Source: JAIBJN01 sp035461525 (GTDB taxonomy: Bacteria > Actinomycetota > Thermoleophilia > Gaiellales > Gaiellaceae). Taken from it: DNA of 14,986 nucleotides. Shown here in pieces: positions 1 through 6,166 of this stretch. Each line of letters begins with the position of its first letter. The first letter of the stretch is position 1. The DNA lies in the NCBI GenBank assembly GCA_035461525.1, contig DATHVD010000026.1, positions 1-14,986 on the forward strand, written 5' to 3'. Both the position numbers and the translations under genes were made by a program. The notes under the pieces are model-generated. The model was given only the letters and a program-made list of their open reading frames with translations. It was not told the origin of the DNA and ran no database searches.

Positions 1-319
1 CCTCGCCCGCTTCGAGGCCGATCCCGAGACCGAGCTCGTCGTCATGGTCGGCGAGATCGGCGGCGACGAGGAGGAGAAGGCGGCGGCCTTCATCGAGGCC
101 GAGATGTCGACGCCGGTGGTCGCCTACATCGCCGGCTTCACCGCGCCGCCCGGGAAGACGATGGGTCACGCCGGCGCGATCGTCTCGGGCGCGTCCGGGA
201 CGGCGCAGGCGAAGAAGGAGGCGCTCGAGGCCCACGGCGTTCGCGTCGGTACGAACCCGACCGAGGTCGCCCGCCTCGCCGCCGAGGTCGCCGGCGCCCG
301 CGCCCGCGCCCGACCCTAG
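1..319 (+). CDS. sucD: Succinyl-CoA ligase alpha subunit, C-terminal fragment
   Basis: Cut by the window's left edge; the first full codon is at base 2 and about 105 residues are visible. The alpha subunit carries the phosphohistidine of succinyl-CoA synthetase, which interconverts succinyl-CoA and succinate with formation of ATP or GTP in the cytoplasmic TCA cycle. The visible part matches the C-terminal ligase-CoA domain: a VVMVGEIGGDEEEKAA stretch, then PVVAYIAGFTAPPGK, then MGHAGAIVSG. The last contains the family's catalytic histidine (codon 167-169). The Ala/Arg-rich tail ends at a TAG (317-319) that interlocks with the stop of the convergent gene through a shared CTAG. sucC would be expected upstream, outside the window. 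Identification is firm. Confidence 0.96.
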   Translation, partial: LARFEADPETELVVMVGEIGGDEEEKAAAFIEAEMSTPVVAYIAGFTAPPGKTMGHAGAIVSGASGTAQAKKEALEAHGVRVGTNPTEVARLAAEVAGARARARP

Positions 320-890
320 CGAGAGCGCAGACGGGCGAGGCCGCCGGCGAGCGCCGCGCTCGTGGTGCCGGCCAGGAGGAGGAAGAAGACCGCCGTCAGG
401 ACGGCGGTGACGCCGCCGGCGCCTCCGCCCAGGCCGGGAAAGGCCGCATCCTCTCGTTCGCTCTCGTGGGGCCCGCCGGCCCCGCGCGCCGCCGTTCGGC
501 GGGCACGTGCCGTGGTCTCCCGCGACGGGAAGGCCCGTGGCGGCCGAGCCCTCGCCCGCGCCCGGGCGTCCACGGGCGCCCGAGCGCCCGCCGCTGTCTC
601 CTCCGGACGAGGATTCCGAGCCTGAGCCTTCGCCGGTCGAGCCTCCGCCGGCGGAGTCGGAACCGGTCGAGCCGCCGTCCGCGATCCCCCCGCCGTCGGT
701 CGTTCCGGCTCCGCCGCCCGCGAAGGTCTCGGTCGTCTTCTTCGCGGTGTCGGCGGTCTTCTCCACCGTCTTCGCCGTCCGGCTCCTCGACGTCCGGCAG
801 CGATCGTCCACGCCGGGTAGCGTCTGCGTCGAGAACGGGGGGGATCGTGCACAGGGGGATGAGAGCGATCGTGAGTACGGCTGTCCGCAT
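316..890 (-). pseudogene. Secreted/membrane-anchored Gly/Ser-rich small protein, frame broken twice
   Basis: No homolog recognised. The start is well supported: ATG at 890 has AGGAGGT seven bases upstream and opens a signal-peptide-like stretch (MRTAVLTIALIPLCTIPP). Soon after a run of seven identical bases (837-843) the coding signal moves to another minus-strand frame. That frame is rich in G/C at third positions and encodes a Thr/Lys/Ala segment (TAKTVEKTADTAKKTTE, about 779-729), then a Gly/Ser/Thr-rich linker (about 720-600). Near the 3' end it moves again, to the frame encoding GGVTAVLTAVFFLLLAGTTS, a probable transmembrane segment, then a basic tail and TAG at 316-318. Total length 575 is not a multiple of three. 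Either sequencing/assembly indels in homopolymers or a real decaying gene would explain it; the preserved ends favour the former. Restored, it would be about 190 residues: signal peptide, flexible linker, C-terminal anchor. Boundaries of the second shift are uncertain. Confidence 0.6.
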
Positions 891-897
891 TCCGAGA

Positions 898-904
898 ACC
901 TCCT
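898..904 (-). promoter_or_regulatory. Shine-Dalgarno for the gene starting at 890
   Basis: Read on the minus strand this is AGGAGGT, seven bases before the ATG at 890. It is one of the two strongest ribosome-binding sites in the window. It is the main evidence that the frameshifted minus-strand gene is real and starts here rather than in the long Arg-rich frame beginning further upstream. Confidence 0.7.
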
Positions 905-981
905 GTGACGTCGCGGCCAGTGCGCTGGACCGGGTTTACGCCGAGCTCCGAACGCACACCTCCGGCGGGCGCGGCCCCCAG

Positions 982-987
982 TAGACT
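982..987 (+). promoter_or_regulatory. -10-like TAGACT, six bases before the aminotransferase ATG
   Basis: TAGACT matches the TANNNT core of sigma-70-type -10 elements. It lies exactly six bases before the ATG at 994, so transcription should begin at or next to the A of the start codon. There is no Shine-Dalgarno. No convincing -35 is visible. Confidence 0.45.
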
Positions 988-993
988 CGTGCC

Positions 994-2094
994 ATGACCT
1001 CCATCTCCTTCGCCCGGGGCTTCCCCGGCCCAGATCTCCTGCCCGTCGCCGAGTTCGGCGACTGTGCCCAGGCTGCGCTCGCCCGCGACGGCGCGACCGC
1101 CCTCAACTACGGCCCCCCGCTCGGCTACCCGCCGCTGCGCGAGTGGCTCGCCGAGCGCCACGGCGTCGACGTCGAGCGCGTGATGGTGACGAACGGCTCG
1201 CTCCAGGCCTTCAACTTCATCGCGCGGCAGCACGTGCGCCAGGGCTTCCGCTTCCTCGTCGAGGCGCCGTGCTACGACCGCTCGCTCCAGATCCTGCGCG
1301 GGCTCGACGCGGACGTGGAGGCGATCCCGCTGCGCGAGGACGGCCTCGACCTCGACGCGCTCGAGCGCGCGCTCGCGGGCGGGAGCGGGCCGACGGTGCT
1401 CTACACGATCCCGACGTTCCAGAACCCGAGCGGCCGGACGCTCTCGGAGCCGAACAGGCGCCGACTGCTCGAGCTCGTCCGCGAGCACGGGGCCCTCGTC
1501 CTCGAGGACGACCCGTACGGGCTCCTGCGCTTCGCCGGCGAGCCGGTGCCGCGCCTGTTCGAGCTGGCCGAGGGGGAGGGGGTCATGTTCCTCTCCTCGT
1601 TCTCGAAGACCGTCGCGCCCGGCATCCGGGTCGGCTACGCCCTCCTGCCCGAGGAGCTGATGGACGCCATGAGGACGCTCGTCTTCACGAACTACGTCTC
1701 GCCCGTGATGTTCGTCGAGGCGACGCTGTACGAGTTCGTCTCCCGCGGACGCTTCGACGAGAACGTGAGCCGTGTCCGCGACGGCCTGCGCGCGCGCCGC
1801 GACGCCATGATCTCGGCCCTCGCCCGGGAGATGCCCGAGGGCACCACCTGGAACGAGCCCGACGGCGGCTATTTCCTCTGGGTCGACCTCCCCGGCGGGC
1901 TCACGGGCGAGACCCTGCTCGCGCAGGCGTCCGAGGTCGGCGTCGAGTTCGTCAAGGGCGCTGACTTCTTCGTCGACGGTGGCGGCGAGTCGGCGATGCG
2001 GCTCGCTTTCTCCTACGCGACGCCGCAGCAGATCGACGACGGCGTGGCCCGGCTCGGCAAGCTCGTGCGCGAGGCGCTTGCCGTCACCGCGTGA
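994..2094 (+). CDS. PLP-dependent class I/II aminotransferase (LysN/MocR-domain type)
   Basis: Fold-type I aminotransferase of 366 residues. It should transfer an amino group between an amino acid and a 2-oxo acid using pyridoxal phosphate, in the cytoplasm. Visible landmarks are the NYGPPLGYPPLREWLAER start typical of the 2-aminoadipate/aromatic aminotransferase and MocR group, VTNGSLQAFN (phosphate-binding turn), FQNPSG with Asn144, EDDPYG with Asp173 and Tyr175, and SSFSKTVAPGIRVGY with Schiff-base Lys205. Arg336 in MRLAFSY should bind the substrate carboxylate. There is no N-terminal DNA-binding domain, so it is an enzyme and not a MocR regulator. Its stop overlaps the GTG of the cupin-TPR gene. 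Substrate is not decidable from sequence; a 2-aminoadipate, branched-chain or aromatic donor is possible. The start is the ATG, apparently leaderless. Confidence 0.9.
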   Translation: MTSISFARGFPGPDLLPVAEFGDCAQAALARDGATALNYGPPLGYPPLREWLAERHGVDVERVMVTNGSLQAFNFIARQHVRQGFRFLVEAPCYDRSLQILRGLDADVEAIPLREDGLDLDALERALAGGSGPTVLYTIPTFQNPSGRTLSEPNRRRLLELVREHGALVLEDDPYGLLRFAGEPVPRLFELAEGEGVMFLSSFSKTVAPGIRVGYALLPEELMDAMRTLVFTNYVSPVMFVEATLYEFVSRGRFDENVSRVRDGLRARRDAMISALAREMPEGTTWNEPDGGYFLWVDLPGGLTGETLLAQASEVGVEFVKGADFFVDGGGESAMRLAFSYATPQQIDDGVARLGKLVREALAVTA

Positions 2095-2750
2095 CGCGGC
2101 CCGCGTTCGAGGTCGCCAGGCTCGACGACCTCGACCGCTTCGAGGACGAGCTCGTCACCGTGCCGATCCGCATCCCGCTCGGGATCGAGGCCTTCGGCGT
2201 CAACGCCTACGAGGCGCCCGAGGAGGGCGGGCGCGTGATCGAGGAGCACGACGAGCTCGGCGCCGGCGCCGGCGGGCACGAGGAGCTGTACGTCGTCCTC
2301 CGCGGGCGCGCGCGTTTCGACCTGGCCGGGGAGGAGGTGGACGCGCCTGCCGGCACCCTCGTCTTCGTCCGGGACCCCGCCGTCCGACGGGGGGCGGTCG
2401 CGGCCGAGGCGGCGACGGCGGTGCTCGTCGTCGGCGGGGCCCCGGGACGCGCCTTCGAGCCGTCGCCCTGGGAGGGCTGGCTCGAGGCCCTCCCGTCCTA
2501 CCGCGCCGGAGAGCACGCGGCCGCCGCCGAGATCCTGCGCGGGGCGCTCGAGCGCCACCCGGGCAACTCGAACGTGCTCTACAACCTCGCGTGCTGCGAA
2601 GCGCTCGCCGGCCTGCACGACGACGCGCTCTCCCACCTCGCGCACGCCCTCGAGGCCGAGCCCCGCGCGCGCGACTGGGCCCAGACGGACTCCGACCTCG
2701 ACCCGATCCGCGACGACCCGCGGTTTCCGGGTCGGCTCGCGGCCGGCTAG
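2091..2750 (+). CDS. Cupin-TPR two-domain protein
   Basis: 219 residues. The GTG start is in a GTGA overlap with the aminotransferase stop, so translation is probably coupled. Residues about 30-115 form a cupin-like beta barrel: GAGGHEELYVVLRGRARF resembles cupin motif 1, with His63 and Glu65 as candidate metal ligands, and DAPAGTLVFV resembles the turn before motif 2. Residues about 130-190 hold TPR-like helices (YRAGEHAAAAEILRGALERH; NVLYNLACCEALAG). The protein ends in SDLDPIRDDPRF, a capping motif common after TPR repeats. Such cupins may bind a small ligand while the TPR part binds protein, but the role is unknown. The coupling suggests a function tied to the aminotransferase, such as product handling or regulation. 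Its TAG shares a CTAG with the stop of the convergent small gene. Confidence 0.82.
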   Translation: MTRPAFEVARLDDLDRFEDELVTVPIRIPLGIEAFGVNAYEAPEEGGRVIEEHDELGAGAGGHEELYVVLRGRARFDLAGEEVDAPAGTLVFVRDPAVRRGAVAAEAATAVLVVGGAPGRAFEPSPWEGWLEALPSYRAGEHAAAAEILRGALERHPGNSNVLYNLACCEALAGLHDDALSHLAHALEAEPRARDWAQTDSDLDPIRDDPRFPGRLAAG

Positions 2751-2923
2751 GCCGCCGCGTGCTCGCGTAGCCCCGCGCGGGCGACGAGTCGCGCCTGCTC
2801 GGGAGGGATCAGCCGGGCCGCCTTCGCCGAACGGAAAGTCGGGCAGGGGCCCTCCGCCAGGGCGCAGAGCGCCTCCCGGCGGAAATAGCAGTCTTTGCAG
2901 GAGATTCTTCGCCGCTTCGCCAT
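2747..2923 (-). CDS. 58-aa cysteine-rich small protein (unrecognised)
   Basis: Very short, so easily missed. It begins MAKRRRISCKDCYFRREALC and continues with a third-position-GC-rich frame to TAG at 2747-2749. Four cysteines (Cys9, Cys12, Cys20, Cys27) form a C-x2-C-x7-C-x6-C pattern in the first half, which could hold zinc or an Fe-S centre. The start is basic and the C-terminal half is a likely Ala/Arg-rich helix. No Shine-Dalgarno is clear, but TTAACG-17-TAAGAT lies just upstream, giving a short leader of about 13-14 bases. It lies on the same strand as the protease gene, beyond that gene's terminator-like hairpin, so it is probably its own transcription unit. The 4-base CTAG overlap with the cupin-TPR gene also supports a real stop. 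Function unknown; a small nucleic-acid-binding or metal-sensing protein is only a guess. Confidence 0.65.
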   Translation of the reverse strand: MAKRRRISCKDCYFRREALCALAEGPCPTFRSAKAARLIPPEQARLVARAGLREHAAA

Positions 2924-2943
2924 CGGGTTCCCGGGGGTGCCCC

Positions 2944-2972
2944 ATCTTAGGGCGGCCCGCTTCGGGCGTTAA
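2944..2972 (-). promoter_or_regulatory. Candidate promoter of the 58-aa protein gene
   Basis: On the minus strand TTAACG (2972-2967) and TAAGAT (2949-2944) are separated by exactly 17 bases, with the ATG 20 bases after the -10. The spacer contains a small hairpin (GCCCG/CGGGC, 2955-2967) that could be an operator or chance. This is one of the two places in the window where both hexamers look plausible. Confidence 0.45.
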
Positions 2973-2986
2973 GCGTTGCCCCTCCG

Positions 2987-3018
2987 AAAAACACGCAAAT
3001 AGCGCAAGGTTCTTGCGC
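2987..3018 (-). terminator. Probable intrinsic terminator of the PDZ-Lon gene
   Basis: Minus-strand transcript: perfect 7-bp stem GCGCAAG/CTTGCGC with a 3-base loop (3018-3002), then a U-rich but interrupted tail ending in five U (2991-2987). A second hairpin, GTTGCCG/CGGCAAC with a 4-base loop (3039-3022), begins at the first base of the protease stop codon. Two stems in tandem plus U-runs make termination likely, although the first U-tract is weak. Confidence 0.5.
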
Positions 3019-3038
3019 CGCGTTGCCGTGGCCGGCAA

Positions 3039-4040
3039 CTACGGTGTCGTCAGGAGCGACAACGCCTCCGCAAAGGTGGAGACGGGGACGATCTCGAGGT
3101 CGCCGGCCTCGGCTCTCGCCTCGTCGGCGTTCTCCCTTGGGACGAGGAAGACGTCGGCGCCGGCCCGGCGTGCCGCGATCGTCTTCTGCTTCAGGCCGCC
3201 GACCCGGGCCACCTCGCCGCCGAGCGTCAGCTCGCCCGTCGCCACGACCTTGCGGCCGCGGGCGACGTCGTCTCCGAGCGTGTTCACGATCTCGAGCGCG
3301 AACGCGAGCCCGGCGGACGGTCCGCCGATCGAGCCTGCGTCGATCTCGACGTCGACGGGGAAGTCGAAGTCCTCCGCGTCGCGAACCTGGACGCCGACGA
3401 CGGCTCGGCCCGGCGCCGCGGAGGAGTCCTCGGTCTCGAGCGTCAGGTCGAGGCGGTCGTCCTCCCCGCGCTCGACCGCGAGCTCGACCGGGTCGCCCGG
3501 CTCGAGCGGCGCCATGGCCTGACGCAGGCCCGCGATCGTCTCGATCTCCTCGCCGTTGGCCGCGACGATCACGTCCCCGACCTCGAGCTCGCCGTCGGCC
3601 GGCGTCCCAGGCTGGACGAGGACGACCTCCGCGCCGGCCGGCTCCACGTCCACGTCGTGGCCGAGCTCCCGCAGCGCCACGGTGATGGCGACGAGCTGCG
3701 AGCGCGACATGGCCTGCAGGCTCGCCCGGCGGCGCTGGCGGTCACTGACGCCGGTGGGGTTGATGACGTGCGCGGGCACGAGGCTCGCTCCCTCGCGGAT
3801 CTCGGGGAAGAGCCGCTCGAGGAGGCTCGCCCTGCCGATCGTGACGTCCACCATGTAGATGCCGTCCTCGCCGGCATCGCCGTCCTCGCCGGGAACGGCC
3901 ACGAGCGGGTCGGCCGGCCGCGCCCGGTCGGGCAGGACGAGGTAGTGGTCGGAAGGGACGAGCGTGAGCACGAGGCCGACGACGGCGACGAGGCCGACGA
4001 GGCCGGCCACCGTCCCGAGGATGCGGCGAGGACTCACCAC
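3039..4040 (-). CDS. Membrane-anchored PDZ-Lon-like (S16) protease, YlbL family
   Basis: 333 residues; GTG start at 4040, with a second in-frame GTG at 4037 that may be the true one. Order: a single N-terminal transmembrane segment (about residues 7-29, ILGTVAGLVGLVAVVGLVLT), an extracytoplasmic region, a PDZ domain (about 130-200, with VVLVQPGTPADGELEVGDVIVAANG), and a C-terminal Lon-type proteolytic domain. The Ser-Lys dyad is present: Ser242 in GGPSAGLAFAL and Lys286 in GGLKQKTIAA, 44 residues apart as in Lon. There is no AAA ATPase domain, as expected for YlbL relatives, so cleavage should be ATP-independent and probably outside the membrane. Members of this family are widespread in Gram-positives and linked to envelope quality control; the substrate is unknown. 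A TACGAT lies four bases before the GTG, suggesting a leaderless mRNA. Confidence 0.92.
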   Translation of the reverse strand: MVSPRRILGTVAGLVGLVAVVGLVLTLVPSDHYLVLPDRARPADPLVAVPGEDGDAGEDGIYMVDVTIGRASLLERLFPEIREGASLVPAHVINPTGVSDRQRRRASLQAMSRSQLVAITVALRELGHDVDVEPAGAEVVLVQPGTPADGELEVGDVIVAANGEEIETIAGLRQAMAPLEPGDPVELAVERGEDDRLDLTLETEDSSAAPGRAVVGVQVRDAEDFDFPVDVEIDAGSIGGPSAGLAFALEIVNTLGDDVARGRKVVATGELTLGGEVARVGGLKQKTIAARRAGADVFLVPRENADEARAEAGDLEIVPVSTFAEALSLLTTP

Positions 4041-4044
4041 GGCG

Positions 4045-4050
4045 ATCGTA
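4045..4050 (-). promoter_or_regulatory. -10-like TACGAT immediately before the PDZ-Lon start
   Basis: Read on the minus strand, TACGAT ends four bases before the GTG at 4040. A start site 6-7 bases downstream of the hexamer would fall at 4038-4039, inside that GTG. That would favour the next GTG (4037) as the leaderless start codon. Confidence 0.4.
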
Positions 4051-4091
4051 GCCTCGCGGCGCGAGAGCGGGCCGCGATTCGTCCGCGCCGC

Positions 4092-5015
4092 CTACGAGCC
4101 GAGAACGGCCACGACGTCGCGCACCGCGGCGGCCGACTTTTCGAGCGCGGCGCGCTCGGAGTCGGTGAGGTCGAGCTCGACGATCTGCTCGACGCCGCCC
4201 GCGCCGAGCTTGACGGGGACGCCCATGTAGAGGGCGTCGATCCCGTATTCGCCCTCGAGCAGGGCCGTGCACGGGAGCACGCGCTTCTGGTCGAGCATGA
4301 CGGCGTCCACCATCTGCGCGACCGCAGCGCCGGGCGCGTACCAGGCGGAGGTGCCGAGCAGCTCGACGACCTCGCCGCCGCCCTTCCGCGTGCGTTCCAC
4401 CATCGCCTGGATGCGCTCGGCGGAGGCGAGCTTCGTCAGCGGCACGCCGCCGACGGTCGTGGCCGAGACGACGGGCACCATCTGGTCGCCGTGACCGCCG
4501 AGCACCATCGCGGTCACGTCCTTCGCGGACGAGCCGGTCTCCCAGGCGATGAACGTGCTGAAGCGCGCCGTGTCGAGGATGCCCGCCATGCCGAAGACGC
4601 GCTCGCGCGACCAGCCCGAGGCGCGTTGCGCCACGTGGCACATCGCGTCGAGAGGGTTCGAGACGACGATCAGGATCGCGTCGGGCGAGCGCTCGGCCGC
4701 CTCGCTCGTGACGGCGCCGACGATCGCCTCGTTCGTCGTCACGAGGTCGTCGCGGCTCATCCCCGGCTTGCGCGGGAGCCCGGCCGTGACGACGACGACG
4801 TCCGAGCGGGCCGTCTCCTCGTAGCCGTTCGACCCGGTGATCGCCGGCTCGTAGCCGAGCACGGGCCCGGCCTCGTTCAGGTCGAGCGCCTTCCCCTGCG
4901 GGAGGCCCTCCTTGATGTCCACGAGCACGACGTCGGCGTAGTCGCGCCGCGCGATCTCTTGGGCCGCGGTCGCGCCGACGTTGCCGGCGCCGACGACCGT
5001 CACCTTCCGCCTCAA
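4092..5015 (-). CDS. mdh: Malate dehydrogenase (LDH-like type)
   Basis: 307 residues. Interconverts malate and oxaloacetate with NAD in the TCA cycle. Rossmann motif GAGNVGATAAQ at residues 9-19; Asp33 at the end of the second strand (VLVDI) indicates NAD rather than NADP. The active-site loop GLPRKPGMSRDDL has Arg82 at the specificity position that marks malate over lactate dehydrogenase, plus Arg88. Asn120, Asp148, Arg151 and catalytic His175 (GGHGDQMVP) are all present. The best start is TTG at 5015, which overlaps the icd stop (bases TTGA) and has a GGGGG Shine-Dalgarno-like run seven bases upstream inside the icd coding end. A GTG four codons later is the alternative. It is the second gene of an icd-mdh operon and precedes the PDZ-Lon gene, which seems to have its own promoter. 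Confidence 0.95.
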   Translation of the reverse strand: MRRKVTVVGAGNVGATAAQEIARRDYADVVLVDIKEGLPQGKALDLNEAGPVLGYEPAITGSNGYEETARSDVVVVTAGLPRKPGMSRDDLVTTNEAIVGAVTSEAAERSPDAILIVVSNPLDAMCHVAQRASGWSRERVFGMAGILDTARFSTFIAWETGSSAKDVTAMVLGGHGDQMVPVVSATTVGGVPLTKLASAERIQAMVERTRKGGGEVVELLGTSAWYAPGAAVAQMVDAVMLDQKRVLPCTALLEGEYGIDALYMGVPVKLGAGGVEQIVELDLTDSERAALEKSAAAVRDVVAVLGS

Positions 5016-6103
5016 ACGCGGACCCCCATGCGCTCGACGACCGCGTCGGCGACGTCGCTCGTGCCGACGGCCGTCGGGTCGTCCCGCGTCGGCTTCATGT
5101 CGTAGGTGACCGAGCTGCCCTCGGCGATGACGGCGGCGATCGCGGACTCGAGCCGGTCGGCGGCGTCGCGCTCCTCCAGGTGGCGGAGCATCATCACGCC
5201 GGAGAGCATCATCGCCATCGGGTTGACCCTGTTCTGGCCCGTGTACTTGGGCGCCGAGCCGTGCGTCGGCTCGAACACGGCCGCCTCGTCCCCGAAGTTG
5301 CCGCCGGGCGCGAGTCCGAGGCCGCCGATCAGGCCGGCACAGAGGTCGGAGACGATGTCGCCGTAGAGGTTCGGGCACACGAGGAGGTCGTACTCCTCGG
5401 GCCGCTGGACGAGCTGCATCGAGATGTTGTCCACGATGCGGTCCTCGAACTCGATGTCCTCGTTCTCGGTCGCGACCTCGCGGGCGACGCGGAGGTAGAG
5501 GCCGTCGGTGAACTTCATGATGTTCGCCTTGTGCACGGCGGTGACCTTGCTCCTGCCGGTGCGGCGCGCGTGGTCGAAGGCGAACTGGACGATCCGGCGG
5601 GTGCCCGTGACCGAGATCGGCTTGATCGAGATCCCGGCGTCCGGGCGGATGCCGCGGTGACCGCGCGCCGCGAGCCACTCGATCAGCTCGCGCGTCTCCT
5701 CCGTCCCCTCCTCGAGCTCGATGCCGGCGTAGAGGTCCTCGGTGTTCTCGCGGACGACGACGAGGTCGACGCCCTCGTAGCGCGAGCGGACGCCCGGATA
5801 GCTCTTGCACGGGCGCACCTGGCCGTAGAGGTCGAGGCTCTTGCGCAGGGCGACGTTGACGGAGCGAAACCCGGTGCCGACCGGCGTCGTAATCGGGCCC
5901 TTGATGGCGATGCCGTTCTTCCGGATCGAGTCGAGGACGTGGTCGGGGAGCGGGTTCCCGCCGTAGTCGTCCATCACGTCGGCGCCGGCGAGCTGGACGT
6001 CCCAGTCGAAAGCGACGCCGGTCGCGTCGAGGACGCGGCGGGTGGCCTCGGCGATCTCGGGCCCCGTCCCGTCGCCGGGGATGAGCGTCACGCGGTGTGC
6101 CAT
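5012..6103 (-). CDS. icd: Isocitrate dehydrogenase (short IDH/IMDH-type)
   Basis: 363 residues. Oxidative decarboxylation of isocitrate to 2-oxoglutarate. Substrate-binding residues: Ser81, Asn83, Arg87 (RSVNVALR), Arg97 and Arg118 in RENTEDLYAG with Tyr125. Lys192 (HKANIMKFTDG) and metal ligands Asp225, Asp249 and Asp253 match E. coli Lys230, Asp283, Asp307 and Asp311. Length is well below the E. coli enzyme (416) and close to mitochondrial NAD-IDH subunits. The cofactor loop reads HGSAPKYTG, keeping the Lys-Tyr pair (Lys286, Tyr287) typical of NADP enzymes, while the position of E. coli Arg395 is Pro338. Cofactor preference is therefore open. Isopropylmalate or homoisocitrate dehydrogenase is less likely because of the Ser-Asn-Arg substrate motif and the TCA neighbours. 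First gene of the operon; its stop overlaps mdh. Confidence 0.9.
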   Translation of the reverse strand: MAHRVTLIPGDGTGPEIAEATRRVLDATGVAFDWDVQLAGADVMDDYGGNPLPDHVLDSIRKNGIAIKGPITTPVGTGFRSVNVALRKSLDLYGQVRPCKSYPGVRSRYEGVDLVVVRENTEDLYAGIELEEGTEETRELIEWLAARGHRGIRPDAGISIKPISVTGTRRIVQFAFDHARRTGRSKVTAVHKANIMKFTDGLYLRVAREVATENEDIEFEDRIVDNISMQLVQRPEEYDLLVCPNLYGDIVSDLCAGLIGGLGLAPGGNFGDEAAVFEPTHGSAPKYTGQNRVNPMAMMLSGVMMLRHLEERDAADRLESAIAAVIAEGSSVTYDMKPTRDDPTAVGTSDVADAVVERMGVRV

Positions 6104-6115
6104 GGGCGAAGGGCC

Positions 6116-6121
6116 ATTCTA
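6116..6121 (-). promoter_or_regulatory. -10-like TAGAAT upstream of icd
   Basis: On the minus strand TAGAAT (five of six matches to TATAAT) ends 12 bases before the icd ATG. The predicted leader is about six bases, too short for a Shine-Dalgarno, and none is visible. It lies back to back with the gltA element at 6150-6155. Confidence 0.5.
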
Positions 6122-6149
6122 TGCAGCCGCGCGCCTCGCGGCCGTTCGA

Positions 6150-6155
6150 TACGGT
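6150..6155 (+). promoter_or_regulatory. -10-like TACGGT upstream of gltA
   Basis: TACGGT ends 11 bases before the ATG at 6167, giving a predicted leader of about five bases. If both promoters in the icd-gltA gap have conventional spacing, their -35 regions interleave within the 28 bases between the two hexamers. A regulator bound there would affect both operons. Confidence 0.35.
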
Positions 6156-6166
6156 GCGCGTTGCCC

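Noticed and set aside
917..928. CCAG-TGCG-CTGG near-palindrome in the gap before the aminotransferase
   Set aside because: Only four base pairs per arm in GC-rich DNA; could easily be chance.
316..1488. 390-codon open minus-strand frame
   Set aside because: Its upstream half is antisense to the aminotransferase and Arg-rich; only the last ~40 codons look coding, as the end of the frameshifted gene starting at 890.
2013..3038. 341-codon open minus-strand frame
   Set aside because: Antisense to the cupin-TPR gene for most of its length and out of frame with the better-supported 58-aa gene at 2747-2923.
3657..5105. 482-codon open plus-strand frame
   Set aside because: Antisense to mdh and the PDZ-Lon gene; repetitive Asp/Arg/His composition without domain motifs.
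5180..6166. N-terminal extension of the citrate synthase open frame
   Set aside because: This part is antisense to icd; the protein family begins at the ATG at 6167.
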